Origin: Lentzea terrae
GTDB taxonomy: Bacteria > Actinomycetota > Actinomycetes > Mycobacteriales > Pseudonocardiaceae
Assembly: GCF_003265345.1 (NCBI RefSeq)
Contig: NZ_QFWW01000003.1
Coordinates: forward strand, 123,488 to 187,487
Reading direction: 5' to 3'
Length of the DNA: 64,000 nucleotides
Below are positions 9,364 through 18,051 of the stretch, one piece after another (within the stretch, counting starts at the first letter, position 1; each line of letters begins with the position of its first letter). The notes beneath the pieces were generated by a model, which was not told the origin of the DNA, did no database searches, and was given only the letters and a program-made list of their open reading frames with translations. Made by a program: the position numbers and the translations under genes.

Positions 9364-9403
9364 AACGGCCCCGCGGAAGTCGGCTTTCCGTCGGGGCCGT
9401 TTT
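9364..9403 (+). terminator. Terminator of the eccD-mycP unit
   Basis: AACGGCCCCG pairs with CGGGGCCGTT, with an inner GGAA/TTCC extension, followed by TTTTC. It lies 11 bp after the mycP stop. Confidence 0.8.
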
Positions 9404-9414
9404 CGTTTCGCCGC

Positions 9415-9750
9415 TCATGCGTGGAACCAGGAACCGCAGAGGATCTTGTGGCTCTGCGTCTCGAAGCAGGTGCGCCACCAGTAGTTCTCGTGGCGCAGGC
9501 CGCCGGTCCAGTTCGAGTTGGTCCGCAGGCCCAGCCTCCCGTCCCAGCTGGACGCGTTCCTGCTGGTCGCCCTGTCCATCCAGATGGCGGGCAGCACCGC
9601 GCCGTTGCTGCCCTGCGCGTTGCCCTGCGAGAAGGTCATGTAGGTCGCGTAGACGCCACCGATGACCTCCCTGTGCTCGGTGGCGCTGGCCGGTGCCGCT
9701 CCCACGACGAGACCGGCGACCGCCGCCACCGCAATCAAGATCTTCCGCAT
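9415..9750 (-). CDS. Small secreted protein of unknown function (111 aa)
   Basis: Not recognised as a named family. A clear Sec signal peptide (MRKILIAV..., cleavage near ASA-T at 23) leaves a mature protein of about 88 residues rich in Trp, Asn, Gly and Ser, with two cysteines near the C-terminus that may form a disulfide (WWRTCFETQ and ILCGSW). It is convergent with mycP and lies head to tail before the candidate ESX substrates. Whether it belongs functionally to the ESX locus is unknown; the Sec signal argues against it being an ESX substrate. Confidence 0.7.
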   Translation of the reverse strand: MRKILIAVAAVAGLVVGAAPASATEHREVIGGVYATYMTFSQGNAQGSNGAVLPAIWMDRATSRNASSWDGRLGLRTNSNWTGGLRHENYWWRTCFETQSHKILCGSWFHA

Positions 9751-9827
9751 TGCCAGATCCCCGAACAGATCAACAGCTACCGCCGACCAGCGTAGTGTTG
9801 ATCTTGGTTCGGTGCGACCGGAAGGGG

Positions 9828-10895
9828 TCAGTCGTCGTCGCCGATCACCTTCGGCGCCGCCTTCTTGGGCTTGCCGAGCAGATCGTCGATCGAGCCGGTG
9901 AGCCGCTGCTTGGGCTTGTGCTCCTTGTCGCCGCCCTGCTGACCGCCGGCGCCGCCCATCATCGGGCCCATCATTCCGCCGCCCATCATCCCCGCACCGG
10001 CTGCCGCACCCCCAGCGCGTCCACCAGCGGCCGCAGCGGCCGGGGCGGCCCCAGCACCCTTCTCCGAGGGCGGAGGCTGCTCAGAGATGCCTGTGGCGCC
10101 ACCGAACTGCATCGGCTGCGACGGCGCGGCGGTCGCGGCGGGAGCACCGACCGAACCGACACCGCCACCAACGCCACCACCACCGGTCGACGGCGCACCG
10201 CCGCCCTTGCTCGCGGCGGCGGCCGTGTCGGAGGCCTTACCCGGCTCCGGCGCCTTCAGCTCCGGCTTGGCGGGCGCGGTGTAGGTCCAGTCCTTGTCGG
10301 GGTACTTGTGCTCCATCCGCACGGACGAGAAGTTGCCGGCCTCACCGGAAACCCCGTCGCACAGCTTGAGAAACGCCTCGAGCACCTGCCGCGCCGACTC
10401 GTGCAGCTCGCGGACCGGGTCCTTGAGCTCCTCGATGTGCTTGATCGCGCGCTGGTCGCCCTCCAGGGGCAGCGCCGCCGTGCCGGACACCGAGTCGGCG
10501 GCGTCGGCGAGCACGTGCGCCATGTCCTGCACGATGCCGCGGATCCCGTCGGCGGTCTCCTCGAGCGCGTCCGCCATGGCGTTCATCGCGTCGGACATGT
10601 CGCCGCCCGCGAGGCCCACCTTGCGCATGTGGTCGAGGAACGCGTCGGCGTCCTTGCCCTCCCACCGCGCGTCGACGCCGCCGAGCGGTGCCGCGACGTG
10701 CTTCGTGACCGCCTCGGTCACCTTCGCCGCCTTGCGCCAGCGTTCGGCTTCCTCGCGCAGGTCGTTCCAGTCACCCACCAGCGGGTCGAAGAAGTCGTGC
10801 ACGAGGTCGACGACACCGAGCTTGCGGCTCACCCGCGAGAGGTAGTCGAGCTCGGGACCGACCTCGGCCGCGATCTGCCTGCCGTCCTTGGTCAC
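9828..10895 (-). CDS. WXG/PPE-like ESX secretion-associated protein (355 aa)
   Basis: Probable ESX substrate. Starts at GTG 10895 with GGGGGAG upstream and overlaps the preceding EspC-like gene by 4 bp (GTGA). Residues 1-175 are predicted long helices with a WXG turn, W78-E-G80 (DARWEGKDADAF), and a second helical hairpin to about 170, as in PE/PPE- or EspB-like secreted proteins. From about 215 the chain is low complexity (Ala, Pro, Gly), including a Met/Gly-rich stretch (GGGMMGPMMGG), and ends in a charged tail GDDD. The EspC-like/EspB-like order resembles the ESX-1 substrate arrangement of mycobacteria. Exact orthology is not claimed. Confidence 0.75.
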   Translation of the reverse strand: MTKDGRQIAAEVGPELDYLSRVSRKLGVVDLVHDFFDPLVGDWNDLREEAERWRKAAKVTEAVTKHVAAPLGGVDARWEGKDADAFLDHMRKVGLAGGDMSDAMNAMADALEETADGIRGIVQDMAHVLADAADSVSGTAALPLEGDQRAIKHIEELKDPVRELHESARQVLEAFLKLCDGVSGEAGNFSSVRMEHKYPDKDWTYTAPAKPELKAPEPGKASDTAAAASKGGGAPSTGGGGVGGGVGSVGAPAATAAPSQPMQFGGATGISEQPPPSEKGAGAAPAAAAAGGRAGGAAAGAGMMGGGMMGPMMGGAGGQQGGDKEHKPKQRLTGSIDDLLGKPKKAAPKVIGDDD

Positions 10896-11224
10896 CGCAA
10901 CTCCCCCAGGCGCCGATCGGCCTTCTTGACGAGCTGCAGTGCCTCGTCGTCGTGGTACCCGTGCTGCTTGGCGACCTCGTGCAGGCCCTTGGCGACCGCG
11001 TCGAGCGTGTCGCAGGCACGGGCGAGCTGTGAGTTGAGCAGCTCGGCCGCACGAGCGTAGCCCTGGGAGTTGCCCAGCGTTCTGCCGATCTCGCCGAACG
11101 ACTCGGGCCGCAGCGGCGAGACCTTCATGGCGTCCCGCACCCTGCGCAGGTCGTCCGTCGTGCCGTCGATCCGGTCGGCGTACTGCTCCAACCACTGCGG
11201 ATCAACGGTGATGCGACCGGCCAC
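10892..11224 (-). CDS. EspC-like ESX secretion target (DUF2580 type, 110 aa)
   Basis: Small all-helical protein of the ESX-1 secretion-associated (EspC/EspF) kind. The start is GTG at 11224, chosen over the ATG at 11281 because AGGGGGAG lies 3-10 nt upstream and the conserved N-terminus ITVDPQWLEQYADRID begins here. The two-helix pattern, a late Tyr-rich turn (QGYARAAELL) and the position directly upstream of, and overlapping, the WXG-type gene support a co-secreted pair. No Sec signal. Confidence 0.75.
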   Translation of the reverse strand: MAGRITVDPQWLEQYADRIDGTTDDLRRVRDAMKVSPLRPESFGEIGRTLGNSQGYARAAELLNSQLARACDTLDAVAKGLHEVAKQHGYHDDEALQLVKKADRRLGELR

Positions 11225-11335
11225 AACTCCCCCTAAAAAACCCGTCCGGGTGCTGGGTGCGGCGGCCACAATCACCACCACGTCTTTCGGCGCTCAGCAG
11301 GGCACCTCGCACCCGTCTGACCGGCGAAAGACGCG

Positions 11336-11356
11336 GCGGCGGTTAGTGACCGCCGC
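11336..11356 (-). terminator. Hairpin after eccB, probable terminator
   Basis: GCGGCGGT/ACCGCCGC stem with a 5-nt loop in the 199-bp gap between eccB and the next gene. On the minus strand it is followed by CGTCTTTCG, so only a weak T-run. A longer-range CGTCTTTCG/CGAAAGACG pair also spans this gap. Confidence 0.45.
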
Positions 11357-11423
11357 ACCTCGTCGCAAATCCGACGATGATGCACCCGGAACGGTTCCGC
11401 TACTCCCGCGCCTACTTCTGGGC

Positions 11424-13031
11424 CTACTTCTGGGTCGACTGCGGATCCTTGATCTGACCCTTCTGGGCCGGGGTGATCGCGTCGAAGCTGCGGTTCGCCT
11501 CGTTCTTGTTGAGCTGCGGTCCCATCGGCAGCAGGCTCAGGATCTGGTTCGGCGCCGGCGGGAAGTCGCCCTCCAGCCCGAGCGCCCCCGCGGTGCCCGC
11601 GTCCGGAATCCCGTAGCGGACGCCACGTCCGGTGACGATCTGCACCGGGCCGGTCCCGAAGTCGCCCTTGCCCTGGCTCGCCCGCACCACGGCCTGCTTG
11701 CCCGGCAGCATCAGGAACTGGTCGATGATCTCGCCACCGGCACCCGCCGCGTTCAGCTCGACCGGGGTCATCTCCTTCGGGCCGGGCAGCTTGGAGCCGA
11801 TCGTGACCGAGGTGTGCTCGGCCTTGGTCGCCTCCGTGTAGTTCTCTGCCTTCCAGCCGAGGCAGACCACCGAGTTGCCGGCGTTCGCCTCCAGCGTGGT
11901 CGGGATCTTGATCGGGTAGGAGTCGAGCTTGATCGGGTTCTTCGGGTCCTTGTTGTTCGCGACCGCGCTCGGCGAGAGCTTGATCGCCTGCTTGTTGTTC
12001 AGGTACGCGTAGCGCAGGAGGTCGCCGACGGTCTCGTCGACGGTCTGGAAGCCGTCCTCGAGCGCCACCATGTACTCCGAGCCCGCATTGCGCTCGACCT
12101 CGACGAGCTCACCGATGTTGACCGTCGTCTCGGTGACGTAGGTCGCCTTCTTGCCCTGGTTCGCGATCAGCGGCGCATTCAGCGGTGCGACCTCGGGGAT
12201 CGCGTTCAGCAGCGCCGTGCTGATGGCGCGCGGCTGCTTGCCCTTCAGCTTGAGGGCGTTCAGCACCTTGTCGTTCTTCAGGTCCACCTCGGCGCGCACC
12301 GTCGTCGACGAGATGTCCTTCAGGGACTGGGGCTTCTTGTAGATCAGGTACGCCTTCTTCGCGCCGGTCCGCTGCTGGACCAGGACGGCCTCGTCGCCCA
12401 GCTCCGGGTTGCCTCCGCTGACGCCCGCGATCACGGAGGTCTTGATCTGGTTCTCCGCCGCCTGGTTCTCGCGGAACTCGTCCAGGTCGAGCGTGTCGCA
12501 GACGGACCACTGCGCGTCGATGCGGAGGTTCGGCTTCGGCAGCACGTCCGGCGCGTCCGGCAGGCCGGTGAGGCGGCCGCGCGGCATCGACGCCAGCGTC
12601 GCCTCGCTCACCAGCTTCGGCTCGCCGCCCGCGACCTGGCTCTGGCCGGTGGTGCCGGCCGGTGCGTCGCCGCCACCGGCCTGCTGGTCGGGGTTGTTGC
12701 GCGAGTACCAGAGCAACCGGGCCGAGGCCAGGTTGGTCATGGGGATCAGCCGCTTCGGCGCGTTGTCGACCACGTAGACCTGGCCGGTCTCCTTGCTGAT
12801 GGCGATCTGCGTGTTCTCGTCGAGGCGGGGCGCCGGCTTGAAGAGCCCGTACACGAGGAAGCCGAGCAGACCGACGACGCCCAGGACCACACCCACCGCT
12901 GTCGCACGCGAGTGGTTGCGCATGGGGTCATGCAGCATCACGGCGTCTCTGCGGACCAGGGCGGACTGCATCCGCCGCAGGACGAATTGGTAGGCCTGGA
13001 CCTGTGACTTGGTGGTGGGTGTTGATGCCAT
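11424..13031 (-). CDS. eccB: ESX/type VII secretion protein EccB
   Basis: Core ESX membrane component with a large domain outside the membrane. 535 residues from ATG at 13031; the much longer frame upstream is antisense to eccE. The cytosolic N-terminus is QVQAYQFVLRRMQSALVRRD, the characteristic EccB start. One membrane helix at about 43-64 is followed by an extracytoplasmic region with the family repeats (ETGQVYVVDN..KRLIPMTNL near 85-105) and two conserved cysteines (SVCDTL and VVCLGW). It is divergent from eccE, with 117 bp between the starts. Confidence 0.95.
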   Translation of the reverse strand: MASTPTTKSQVQAYQFVLRRMQSALVRRDAVMLHDPMRNHSRATAVGVVLGVVGLLGFLVYGLFKPAPRLDENTQIAISKETGQVYVVDNAPKRLIPMTNLASARLLWYSRNNPDQQAGGGDAPAGTTGQSQVAGGEPKLVSEATLASMPRGRLTGLPDAPDVLPKPNLRIDAQWSVCDTLDLDEFRENQAAENQIKTSVIAGVSGGNPELGDEAVLVQQRTGAKKAYLIYKKPQSLKDISSTTVRAEVDLKNDKVLNALKLKGKQPRAISTALLNAIPEVAPLNAPLIANQGKKATYVTETTVNIGELVEVERNAGSEYMVALEDGFQTVDETVGDLLRYAYLNNKQAIKLSPSAVANNKDPKNPIKLDSYPIKIPTTLEANAGNSVVCLGWKAENYTEATKAEHTSVTIGSKLPGPKEMTPVELNAAGAGGEIIDQFLMLPGKQAVVRASQGKGDFGTGPVQIVTGRGVRYGIPDAGTAGALGLEGDFPPAPNQILSLLPMGPQLNKNEANRSFDAITPAQKGQIKDPQSTQK

Positions 13032-13148
13032 TCTCGGCTCGCTGCTCTCCCAGTCGCGGTACGGTTCGGCAGGATAGCCGGACGCAGGTTGCTCCGTGGG
13101 CCGGTTCGCCAAGCCCACCGACCATCGAGGGGAAAGAGACCACAACGG

Positions 13149-14510
13149 ATGTCCGTCACCACTCCACATCCGCCCCGGCCGAACCCAGGGATGGCACGGC
13201 CGCAGGGACCTGGGGTTCCTGGCCAGCAGGCACCTGTGCCTCCACGTCCTGTCGGGCGTGTCCGGCGCAGAGGTGCCGGCGTCAGCCTCGGCTCTTTGCC
13301 CGTCTCGAACGTAGTCACGATCGAGATCGGTCTCGCCATCGCACTCCTCGTTCTCACCCTCATGGGCGTGAAGAACTCGGCGGGAGCGCTCAACGTCGTG
13401 TCGGTGTCGATCGCCGGCGGTGTGCTGTTGATCGCACTCATCCTGGCGTTCACCCGATCGCGTGGACGTTGGCTCACCCAGTGGATCGGCGTTCGGCTGC
13501 GCTACAACTTCCGTTCGCACAGCCGGACGGCGAAGCGCGTCGAGCCGCAGGAGTCCAAGCCCGGTGACGACGAGATGCAGGTGCTCGGCCCGGAGGACCC
13601 GCGCGTCGCGTTGCTGCGCCTGGCCATCCCGGACCTGGTGATCGCGAAGGGCGTCGACCACGAACGCCGCCCGCTCGCGCTGTCGTGGCACGACGGCGTG
13701 TGGACCGCGGTGCTGCTCGTCGACCCGACGCCGCCGCTGATCTCCGCGGTCGGCACGGCACCGTCGCTGCCGCTGGGCGCGCTGGCACCGTGCCTGGAGG
13801 ACCGCGGCGTGGTCCTGGACGCGATCACCGTGATCTGGCACTGCTACCCCGGCAGCGCGGCACTTCCGCCGAACTCGCCGGCGATCAGCTCGTACATGGA
13901 GGTGCTCGGCCCGCTGCCCGCGGCGGCCAGGCGCACCACGTGGATCACGGTGCGGCTCGACCCGCGCCGGTGTGGCGAGGCGATCAGGGAGCGTGGCGGC
14001 GGCGTCGTCGGTGCGCACCGCGCGTTGATCGGCGCGTTGTCCCGTGTCCGCAACGCTTTGGAGTCCGCGGGCGTGACGATCCGCCCGCTCGACTCGGACG
14101 AGCTGCTGCGCGCGGCGATCTCGTCGGCCGAGCTGACCGCCGCCGTCGGCAACACGAACCCCGTGTCGCTGCGGGAGAAGTGGTCGGGCGTCACCGCGGG
14201 TGGCGTTGGTCACGCCAGCTACGCGATCACCGGCTGGCCGTCGAAGGGCTTGAAGGGCAACCTGAACTCGCTCACGGGCGTGCGCGCTCTTTCGTCCACG
14301 CTGGCGATGTCGATCTCACCGTCCCGCGAGGACGGTCAGGTCTCGCTGCGCGGCCTGGTGCGGGTGAGCGCCCGCACGCCGAGCGAGCTGGACCGCGCGG
14401 AGGACCAGTTGTCGAAGCTGAGCGACAAGCTCGACATCACGCTGACCCCGTTGCGGGGCATGCAGCTCGCCGGCCTGGCCGCGACGCTGCCGCTGGGAGG
14501 TGTGGCATGA
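13149..14510 (+). CDS. eccE: ESX/type VII secretion protein EccE
   Basis: Peripheral member of the ESX inner-membrane complex. 453 residues from ATG at 13149, preceded by AGGGGAAAGAG. A Pro/Arg-rich N-terminal tail (1-55) is followed by two membrane helices at about 62-80 and 86-106 and a cytosolic domain (WLTQWIGVRLRY onward), typical of EccE. The stop overlaps the next start by 4 bp (ATGA). An in-frame start 60 nt upstream is possible but less well placed. Confidence 0.9.
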   Translation: MSVTTPHPPRPNPGMARPQGPGVPGQQAPVPPRPVGRVRRRGAGVSLGSLPVSNVVTIEIGLAIALLVLTLMGVKNSAGALNVVSVSIAGGVLLIALILAFTRSRGRWLTQWIGVRLRYNFRSHSRTAKRVEPQESKPGDDEMQVLGPEDPRVALLRLAIPDLVIAKGVDHERRPLALSWHDGVWTAVLLVDPTPPLISAVGTAPSLPLGALAPCLEDRGVVLDAITVIWHCYPGSAALPPNSPAISSYMEVLGPLPAAARRTTWITVRLDPRRCGEAIRERGGGVVGAHRALIGALSRVRNALESAGVTIRPLDSDELLRAAISSAELTAAVGNTNPVSLREKWSGVTAGGVGHASYAITGWPSKGLKGNLNSLTGVRALSSTLAMSISPSREDGQVSLRGLVRVSARTPSELDRAEDQLSKLSDKLDITLTPLRGMQLAGLAATLPLGGVA

Positions 14511-15232
14511 GCTCGTCCCGTCTGCTCGACTCACGCGGCCGCGACGGCGTGGCACCGGAGTTCCTGGTGTCGCCGAACATGCTCGACGTGGTCAGCCCGA
14601 GCGGCGACCGCGGCGGCATGATGCTCGGCCAGGGCGTCAAGGGCGAACCGCTGTCGGTGTCCGTGCTGCGCCCCACCCCGACCCGCATGGTGGTCGTCGG
14701 CGGCCTTTACCTGGCCCGCCAGATCGCGTTGCGCGCCATGGCCACCGGCGCGTTCATCATCATCGCGACGGGCCGCCCGCAGGCCTGGCAGCCCGTAGTC
14801 CGCGCGGCGGGCCAGGGCCCGGACGGCCGCCCGTCCCAGCTGGTGCAGCTGCGCCGCCTCTCCCCGGCCGACCTGCCCAGGCCGACCGAGGACATGCCGC
14901 TGCTGGTGATCCACGACGGCGGCCACGTCCCGCAGGAGCTCTTCCCGCCCCGCGCGCCGTGGCAGACCACGATGTACGTGCTGCCGTACCTGCACCCGCA
15001 GGCCTCGTCGACGGCGAACAACGCGGACCTCGTGCTGCTGCAACGCCTCCCGATGGGCCAGGCCCAGCTGGCCGGTCAGATGTGGCGCCTGCGCCCGCAG
15101 ATGTTCCAGCAGCTGACCCAGCTGAAGGACGACCAGGTCATCGCGATGGGCCAGGACATGTGGGCGCACCTGCGCCTGTACACCACGCCCGCCGAACAGC
15201 AGATCCTCGGCGCAGTGCGCAGAGGCGATTGA
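14507..15232 (+). CDS. Conserved ESX-locus protein translationally coupled to EccE (241 aa)
   Basis: Not a named ESX component. The ATG at 14507 overlaps the eccE stop. It has no signal peptide and no membrane helix. The chain looks like a compact alpha/beta cytosolic protein with hydrophobic strands (MVVVGGLYLAR, GAFIIIATGRP, MPLLVIHDGG) separated by helices, possibly a degenerate nucleotide-binding or FHA/EccC-partner-like fold, though no Walker motif is present. Coupling to eccE suggests a cytosolic accessory that binds the ESX complex. Confidence 0.75.
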   Translation: MSSSRLLDSRGRDGVAPEFLVSPNMLDVVSPSGDRGGMMLGQGVKGEPLSVSVLRPTPTRMVVVGGLYLARQIALRAMATGAFIIIATGRPQAWQPVVRAAGQGPDGRPSQLVQLRRLSPADLPRPTEDMPLLVIHDGGHVPQELFPPRAPWQTTMYVLPYLHPQASSTANNADLVLLQRLPMGQAQLAGQMWRLRPQMFQQLTQLKDDQVIAMGQDMWAHLRLYTTPAEQQILGAVRRGD

Positions 15233-15256
15233 GACGCTCGACGAAATAGGCGAAAC

Positions 15257-15290
15257 TTGCGCCCCGGACGGTGAACCGTTCGGGGCGCAA
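15257..15290 (+). terminator. Terminator of the eccE unit
   Basis: TTGCGCCCCG...CGGGGCGCAA with an inner ACGGT/ACCGT pair, followed by TTGTTCT. It lies 25 bp after the stop of the 241-aa gene. Confidence 0.75.
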
Positions 15291-15452
15291 TTGTTCTGTC
15301 CATAGCTCAGCGGCACCAACTAATTCACAGGCCCCGCAAATCTGTGGATTCGCCATTCGAAGGTAATTCCGTGGACCTTCTTGTGCGAAATCCGTCTGCG
15401 CCACTAAGAAAACTCTCACCCGCACGACCCTGCGACGAGGGAGCACGCTGCT

Positions 15453-17015
15453 ATGGGAGAATCGTGGCTCAGACGAGCGGCTGGAATCGGACTGGTGGCG
15501 AGCACCGCGCTCGCACTGACGTCCGTCTCCGCCACCGCTGCGCCCGAGGGGGAGATTCGCAACCTCGGTGCGTCCAACGCGGTCAAGGACAACTACATCG
15601 TCGTGCTGAAGGACGTCAGCACCGCAAGCGTCGAGAACATCAGCGCTAAGTACAGCGCGAAGGTGAAGCACTCTTACAAGTCCGCTTTGCGCGGTTTCTC
15701 CGCCCAGATGTCCGAGTCCGACGCGAAGCGCCTGGCCCTGGACCCGAGCGTCGCCTACGTCGAACAGGACGCCGAAGTCCGCATTTCGGACACGCAAACC
15801 CCCACTCCGTCCTGGGGCCTGGACCGAATCGACCAGCGCACCCTCCCCCTGGACAACAGCTACACCTACCCGAACCGCGGCGCAGGCGTCACCGCCTACA
15901 TCATCGACACGGGCATCCGCATCTCCCACACCGACTTCGGCGGCCGCGCCGTCCACGGCCGCGACACCGTGGACAACGACAACGATGCCACCGACTGCAA
16001 CGGCCACGGAACCCACGTCGCGGGCACCGTGGGCGGCACCAAGTACGGCGTGGCCAAGGACGTGAAGCTGGTAGCCGTCCGAGTCCTGAACTGCGCGGGC
16101 TCCGGCACCTTCGCGGGCGTGATCGCCGGCATCGACTGGGTGACCGAGCAGGTCAACAACAACCCGGCCAACAAGCCCGCAGTCGCCAACATGTCCCTGG
16201 GCGGCGGCGCCAACCAAACCGTCGACGACGCCGTGAAGCGCTCCATCACCGCAGGCGTCACCTACGGCCTGGCCGCAGGCAACGACAACGGCGGCAACGC
16301 CTGCAACACCTCACCGGCCCGCACCCCGGAAGCCATCACGGTCGGCTCCACCGACCGCACCGACGCCCGCTCGTCGTTCTCCAACCTGGGCAACTGCCTC
16401 GACATCTTCGCCCCGGGCCGCGACATCACCTCAGCCTGGCTGACCAACGACGACGCCACGAACACCATCAGCGGCACCTCAATGGCCACCCCGCACGTCG
16501 TAGGCGCAGCGGCGGTCTACCTGGGCTCGTCCCCCACGGCCACCCCGCAACAGGTCCGCGACGCCCTGGTCGAGAACTCCAGCCCCGACGTCGTCAGCAA
16601 CCCAGGCGCAGGCTCCCCGAACAAGCTCCTGCACATCACCGGCACCGCCCCGGGCAACCCGCCGGGCCAGTGCCCATCGGCCACCAACGACACCGACACG
16701 GCCATCCCAGACGCCTCCTCGGTGACCTCGTCGATCACGATCGCCGACTGCAACGGCAAGGCCAGCGCAGCGGGGACCGTGAAGGTGGCCATCAAGCACA
16801 CCTACCGAGGCGACCTGGAACTGGCCCTGATCGCCCCGTCGGGCGCAGTGAAGCTCCTGAAGGTCTCCAGCGGCAACGACAGCGCAGACGACATCAACGC
16901 CACCTACAACGTCAACGTGTCCACTGAGGACGCAAACGGCGCCTGGCAACTGAGGGTCCTCGACCTCTACCGCCAGGACACGGGCCACATCGACTCGTGG
17001 ACGCTGGACATCTGA
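15453..17015 (+). CDS. Secreted subtilisin-like S8 serine protease with P-domain
   Basis: Extracellular protease, 520 residues from ATG at 15453 (GAGGGAGC upstream). Signal peptide 1-29 (ATA-A), then an I9-type inhibitory propeptide (about 45-110, YIVVLKD to VAYVEQD). The S8 catalytic domain is proteinase K-like with D152 (YIIDTG), H185 (GHGTHVAG) and S343 (SGTSMATPHV). A C-terminal proprotein-convertase P-domain (about 405-520) runs from CPSATNDTDTAI to IDSWTLDI. It has its own transcription unit after a terminator, so a link to the ESX genes is only positional. Confidence 0.93.
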   Translation: MGESWLRRAAGIGLVASTALALTSVSATAAPEGEIRNLGASNAVKDNYIVVLKDVSTASVENISAKYSAKVKHSYKSALRGFSAQMSESDAKRLALDPSVAYVEQDAEVRISDTQTPTPSWGLDRIDQRTLPLDNSYTYPNRGAGVTAYIIDTGIRISHTDFGGRAVHGRDTVDNDNDATDCNGHGTHVAGTVGGTKYGVAKDVKLVAVRVLNCAGSGTFAGVIAGIDWVTEQVNNNPANKPAVANMSLGGGANQTVDDAVKRSITAGVTYGLAAGNDNGGNACNTSPARTPEAITVGSTDRTDARSSFSNLGNCLDIFAPGRDITSAWLTNDDATNTISGTSMATPHVVGAAAVYLGSSPTATPQQVRDALVENSSPDVVSNPGAGSPNKLLHITGTAPGNPPGQCPSATNDTDTAIPDASSVTSSITIADCNGKASAAGTVKVAIKHTYRGDLELALIAPSGAVKLLKVSSGNDSADDINATYNVNVSTEDANGAWQLRVLDLYRQDTGHIDSWTLDI

Positions 17016-17037
17016 CCCACACACCACCCACCCCTCG

Positions 17038-17067
17038 GAGCCCCCGGTCCCCCCGCCGGGGGCTCCT
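17038..17067. terminator. Bidirectional terminator between subtilase and truA
   Basis: GGAGCCCCCGG pairs with CCGGGGGCTCC around TCCCCCCG, followed by CCTCCCTTT on the plus strand. It sits 22 bp after the subtilase stop and on the far side of the dispersed repeat from truA. Confidence 0.7.
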
Positions 17068-17103
17068 CCCTTTCCAGCGCAAGGCCGAAGGCGAGGTGCC
17101 TAC

Positions 17104-17175
17104 GCAGCGCGCAGCCGCCCACAGCAACAGGCGTGCCATCAACCCGAGAGCGGCGTGGGAAACGCTACGAACCCG
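17104..17175. repeat. Dispersed repeat, short copy
   Basis: 17104-17158 matches 26079-26134 with one substitution and one 1-bp indel. The next 17 bases match 26218-26235. This copy therefore looks like the 26-kb copy with about 84 bp missing from the middle. It is preceded by GCCGAAGGCGAG, a motif also found upstream of the long copy. Confidence 0.8.
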
Positions 17176-17200
17176 GCGCAAACACGCCGGAACGGCGGCC

Positions 17201-17992
17201 TCAGGACAGCGTCCGGACCTTCCGAGTCGCCTCAGCCCGAGCCGCCAACTCCGAATCAGCCGGAAAGTCCACCCGAACCAGGCTCAACCCATGAGCCGGA
17301 GCCACCGTCACCCCGCTGGCCCGCCCAGAGAGCGACAACAACGACGAAGGCCACGCAACAGCCTTCCGCCCCTCCCCAACAGCCAGCAACGCCCCAACGA
17401 GCGACCGAACCATCGAGTGGCAAAACGCATCAGCAGACACAAACGCCGTGATCACACCATCAGAAGCCGACCGCACCAGCTCAAGCCGCTGCAACTCCCG
17501 AATCGTCGTGGCACCCTCACGCCGCTTGCAGAAGGCACAAAAATCGTGCTCCCCCAACAACAACCCAGCCGCGACGTTCATGGCGTCCACATCCAACGGA
17601 CGCGGCCAAGCCAAGGTGTCCAACCGCCGCAACGGATGCGCCCCAAACGCAGCATCCGTGATCCGGTACTCGTAATGCCGCCGCAACGCAGAAAACCGAG
17701 CGTCAAACGCAGCAGGCACCACACGCGCGGAGAACACACGCACGTCAGCAGGCAGCACACGGGCCAACCGCCGAGGCAAGCCCTCGACATCCACAGTGGA
17801 CGGCAAATCAGCATGGGCGACCTGTCCGGACGCGTGCACCCCAGCATCCGTCCGCCCGGCCACAGTCAGTACAACGTCCTCACGCAACACCATCGACAGG
17901 GTGTCCTCGAGAACGCCACAAACGGTCCGGCGAGAAGGCTGACGAGCCCACCCGGAGAACTCGGTCCCGTCATACCCCAGATCAAAGCGCAC
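17201..17992 (-). CDS. truA: tRNA pseudouridine(38-40) synthase TruA
   Basis: Converts uridine to pseudouridine at positions 38-40 of the tRNA anticodon stem-loop. 263 residues from GTG at 17992. The N-terminal [17 protein letters not shown] and catalytic-loop [14 protein letters not shown] (Asp near residue 49) are diagnostic, followed by the RRHYEYRI core and the C-terminal [10 protein letters not shown] segment. It is the last gene of the alpha-type ribosomal operon after rplQ, as in other actinobacteria. No clear Shine-Dalgarno: the hairpin at 17997-18036 occupies that place. Confidence 0.95.
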   Translation of the reverse strand: MRFDLGYDGTEFSGWARQPSRRTVCGVLEDTLSMVLREDVVLTVAGRTDAGVHASGQVAHADLPSTVDVEGLPRRLARVLPADVRVFSARVVPAAFDARFSALRRHYEYRITDAAFGAHPLRRLDTLAWPRPLDVDAMNVAAGLLLGEHDFCAFCKRREGATTIRELQRLELVRSASDGVITAFVSADAFCHSMVRSLVGALLAVGEGRKAVAWPSSLLSLSGRASGVTVAPAHGLSLVRVDFPADSELAARAEATRKVRTLS

Positions 17993-17996
17993 ACGA

Positions 17997-18036
17997 ACGA
18001 GCCCGCCGTCCCCAGCAGCGGGAACGACGGGCTCGT
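17997..18036 (-). terminator. Strong hairpin between rplQ and truA
   Basis: A 17-bp stem (ACGAGCCCG/CGGGCTCGT, a wobble, CGT/ACG, a wobble, CCC/GGG) with a 6-nt loop and TTCGT after it. It lies 15 bp past the rplQ stop and 4 bp before the truA start, so it could act as a partial terminator or hide the truA start region. Confidence 0.65.
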
Positions 18037-18051
18037 CAGCAGTCGTACGAC

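Noticed and set aside
11225..11281. Earlier ATG start for the EspC-like protein
   Set aside because: No ribosome site there, while AGGGGGAG stands right before the GTG at 11224.
13089..13148. Earlier start for eccE at 13089
   Set aside because: The extra 20 residues are Arg-rich and lie in the eccB promoter region; the ATG at 13149 fits the family better.
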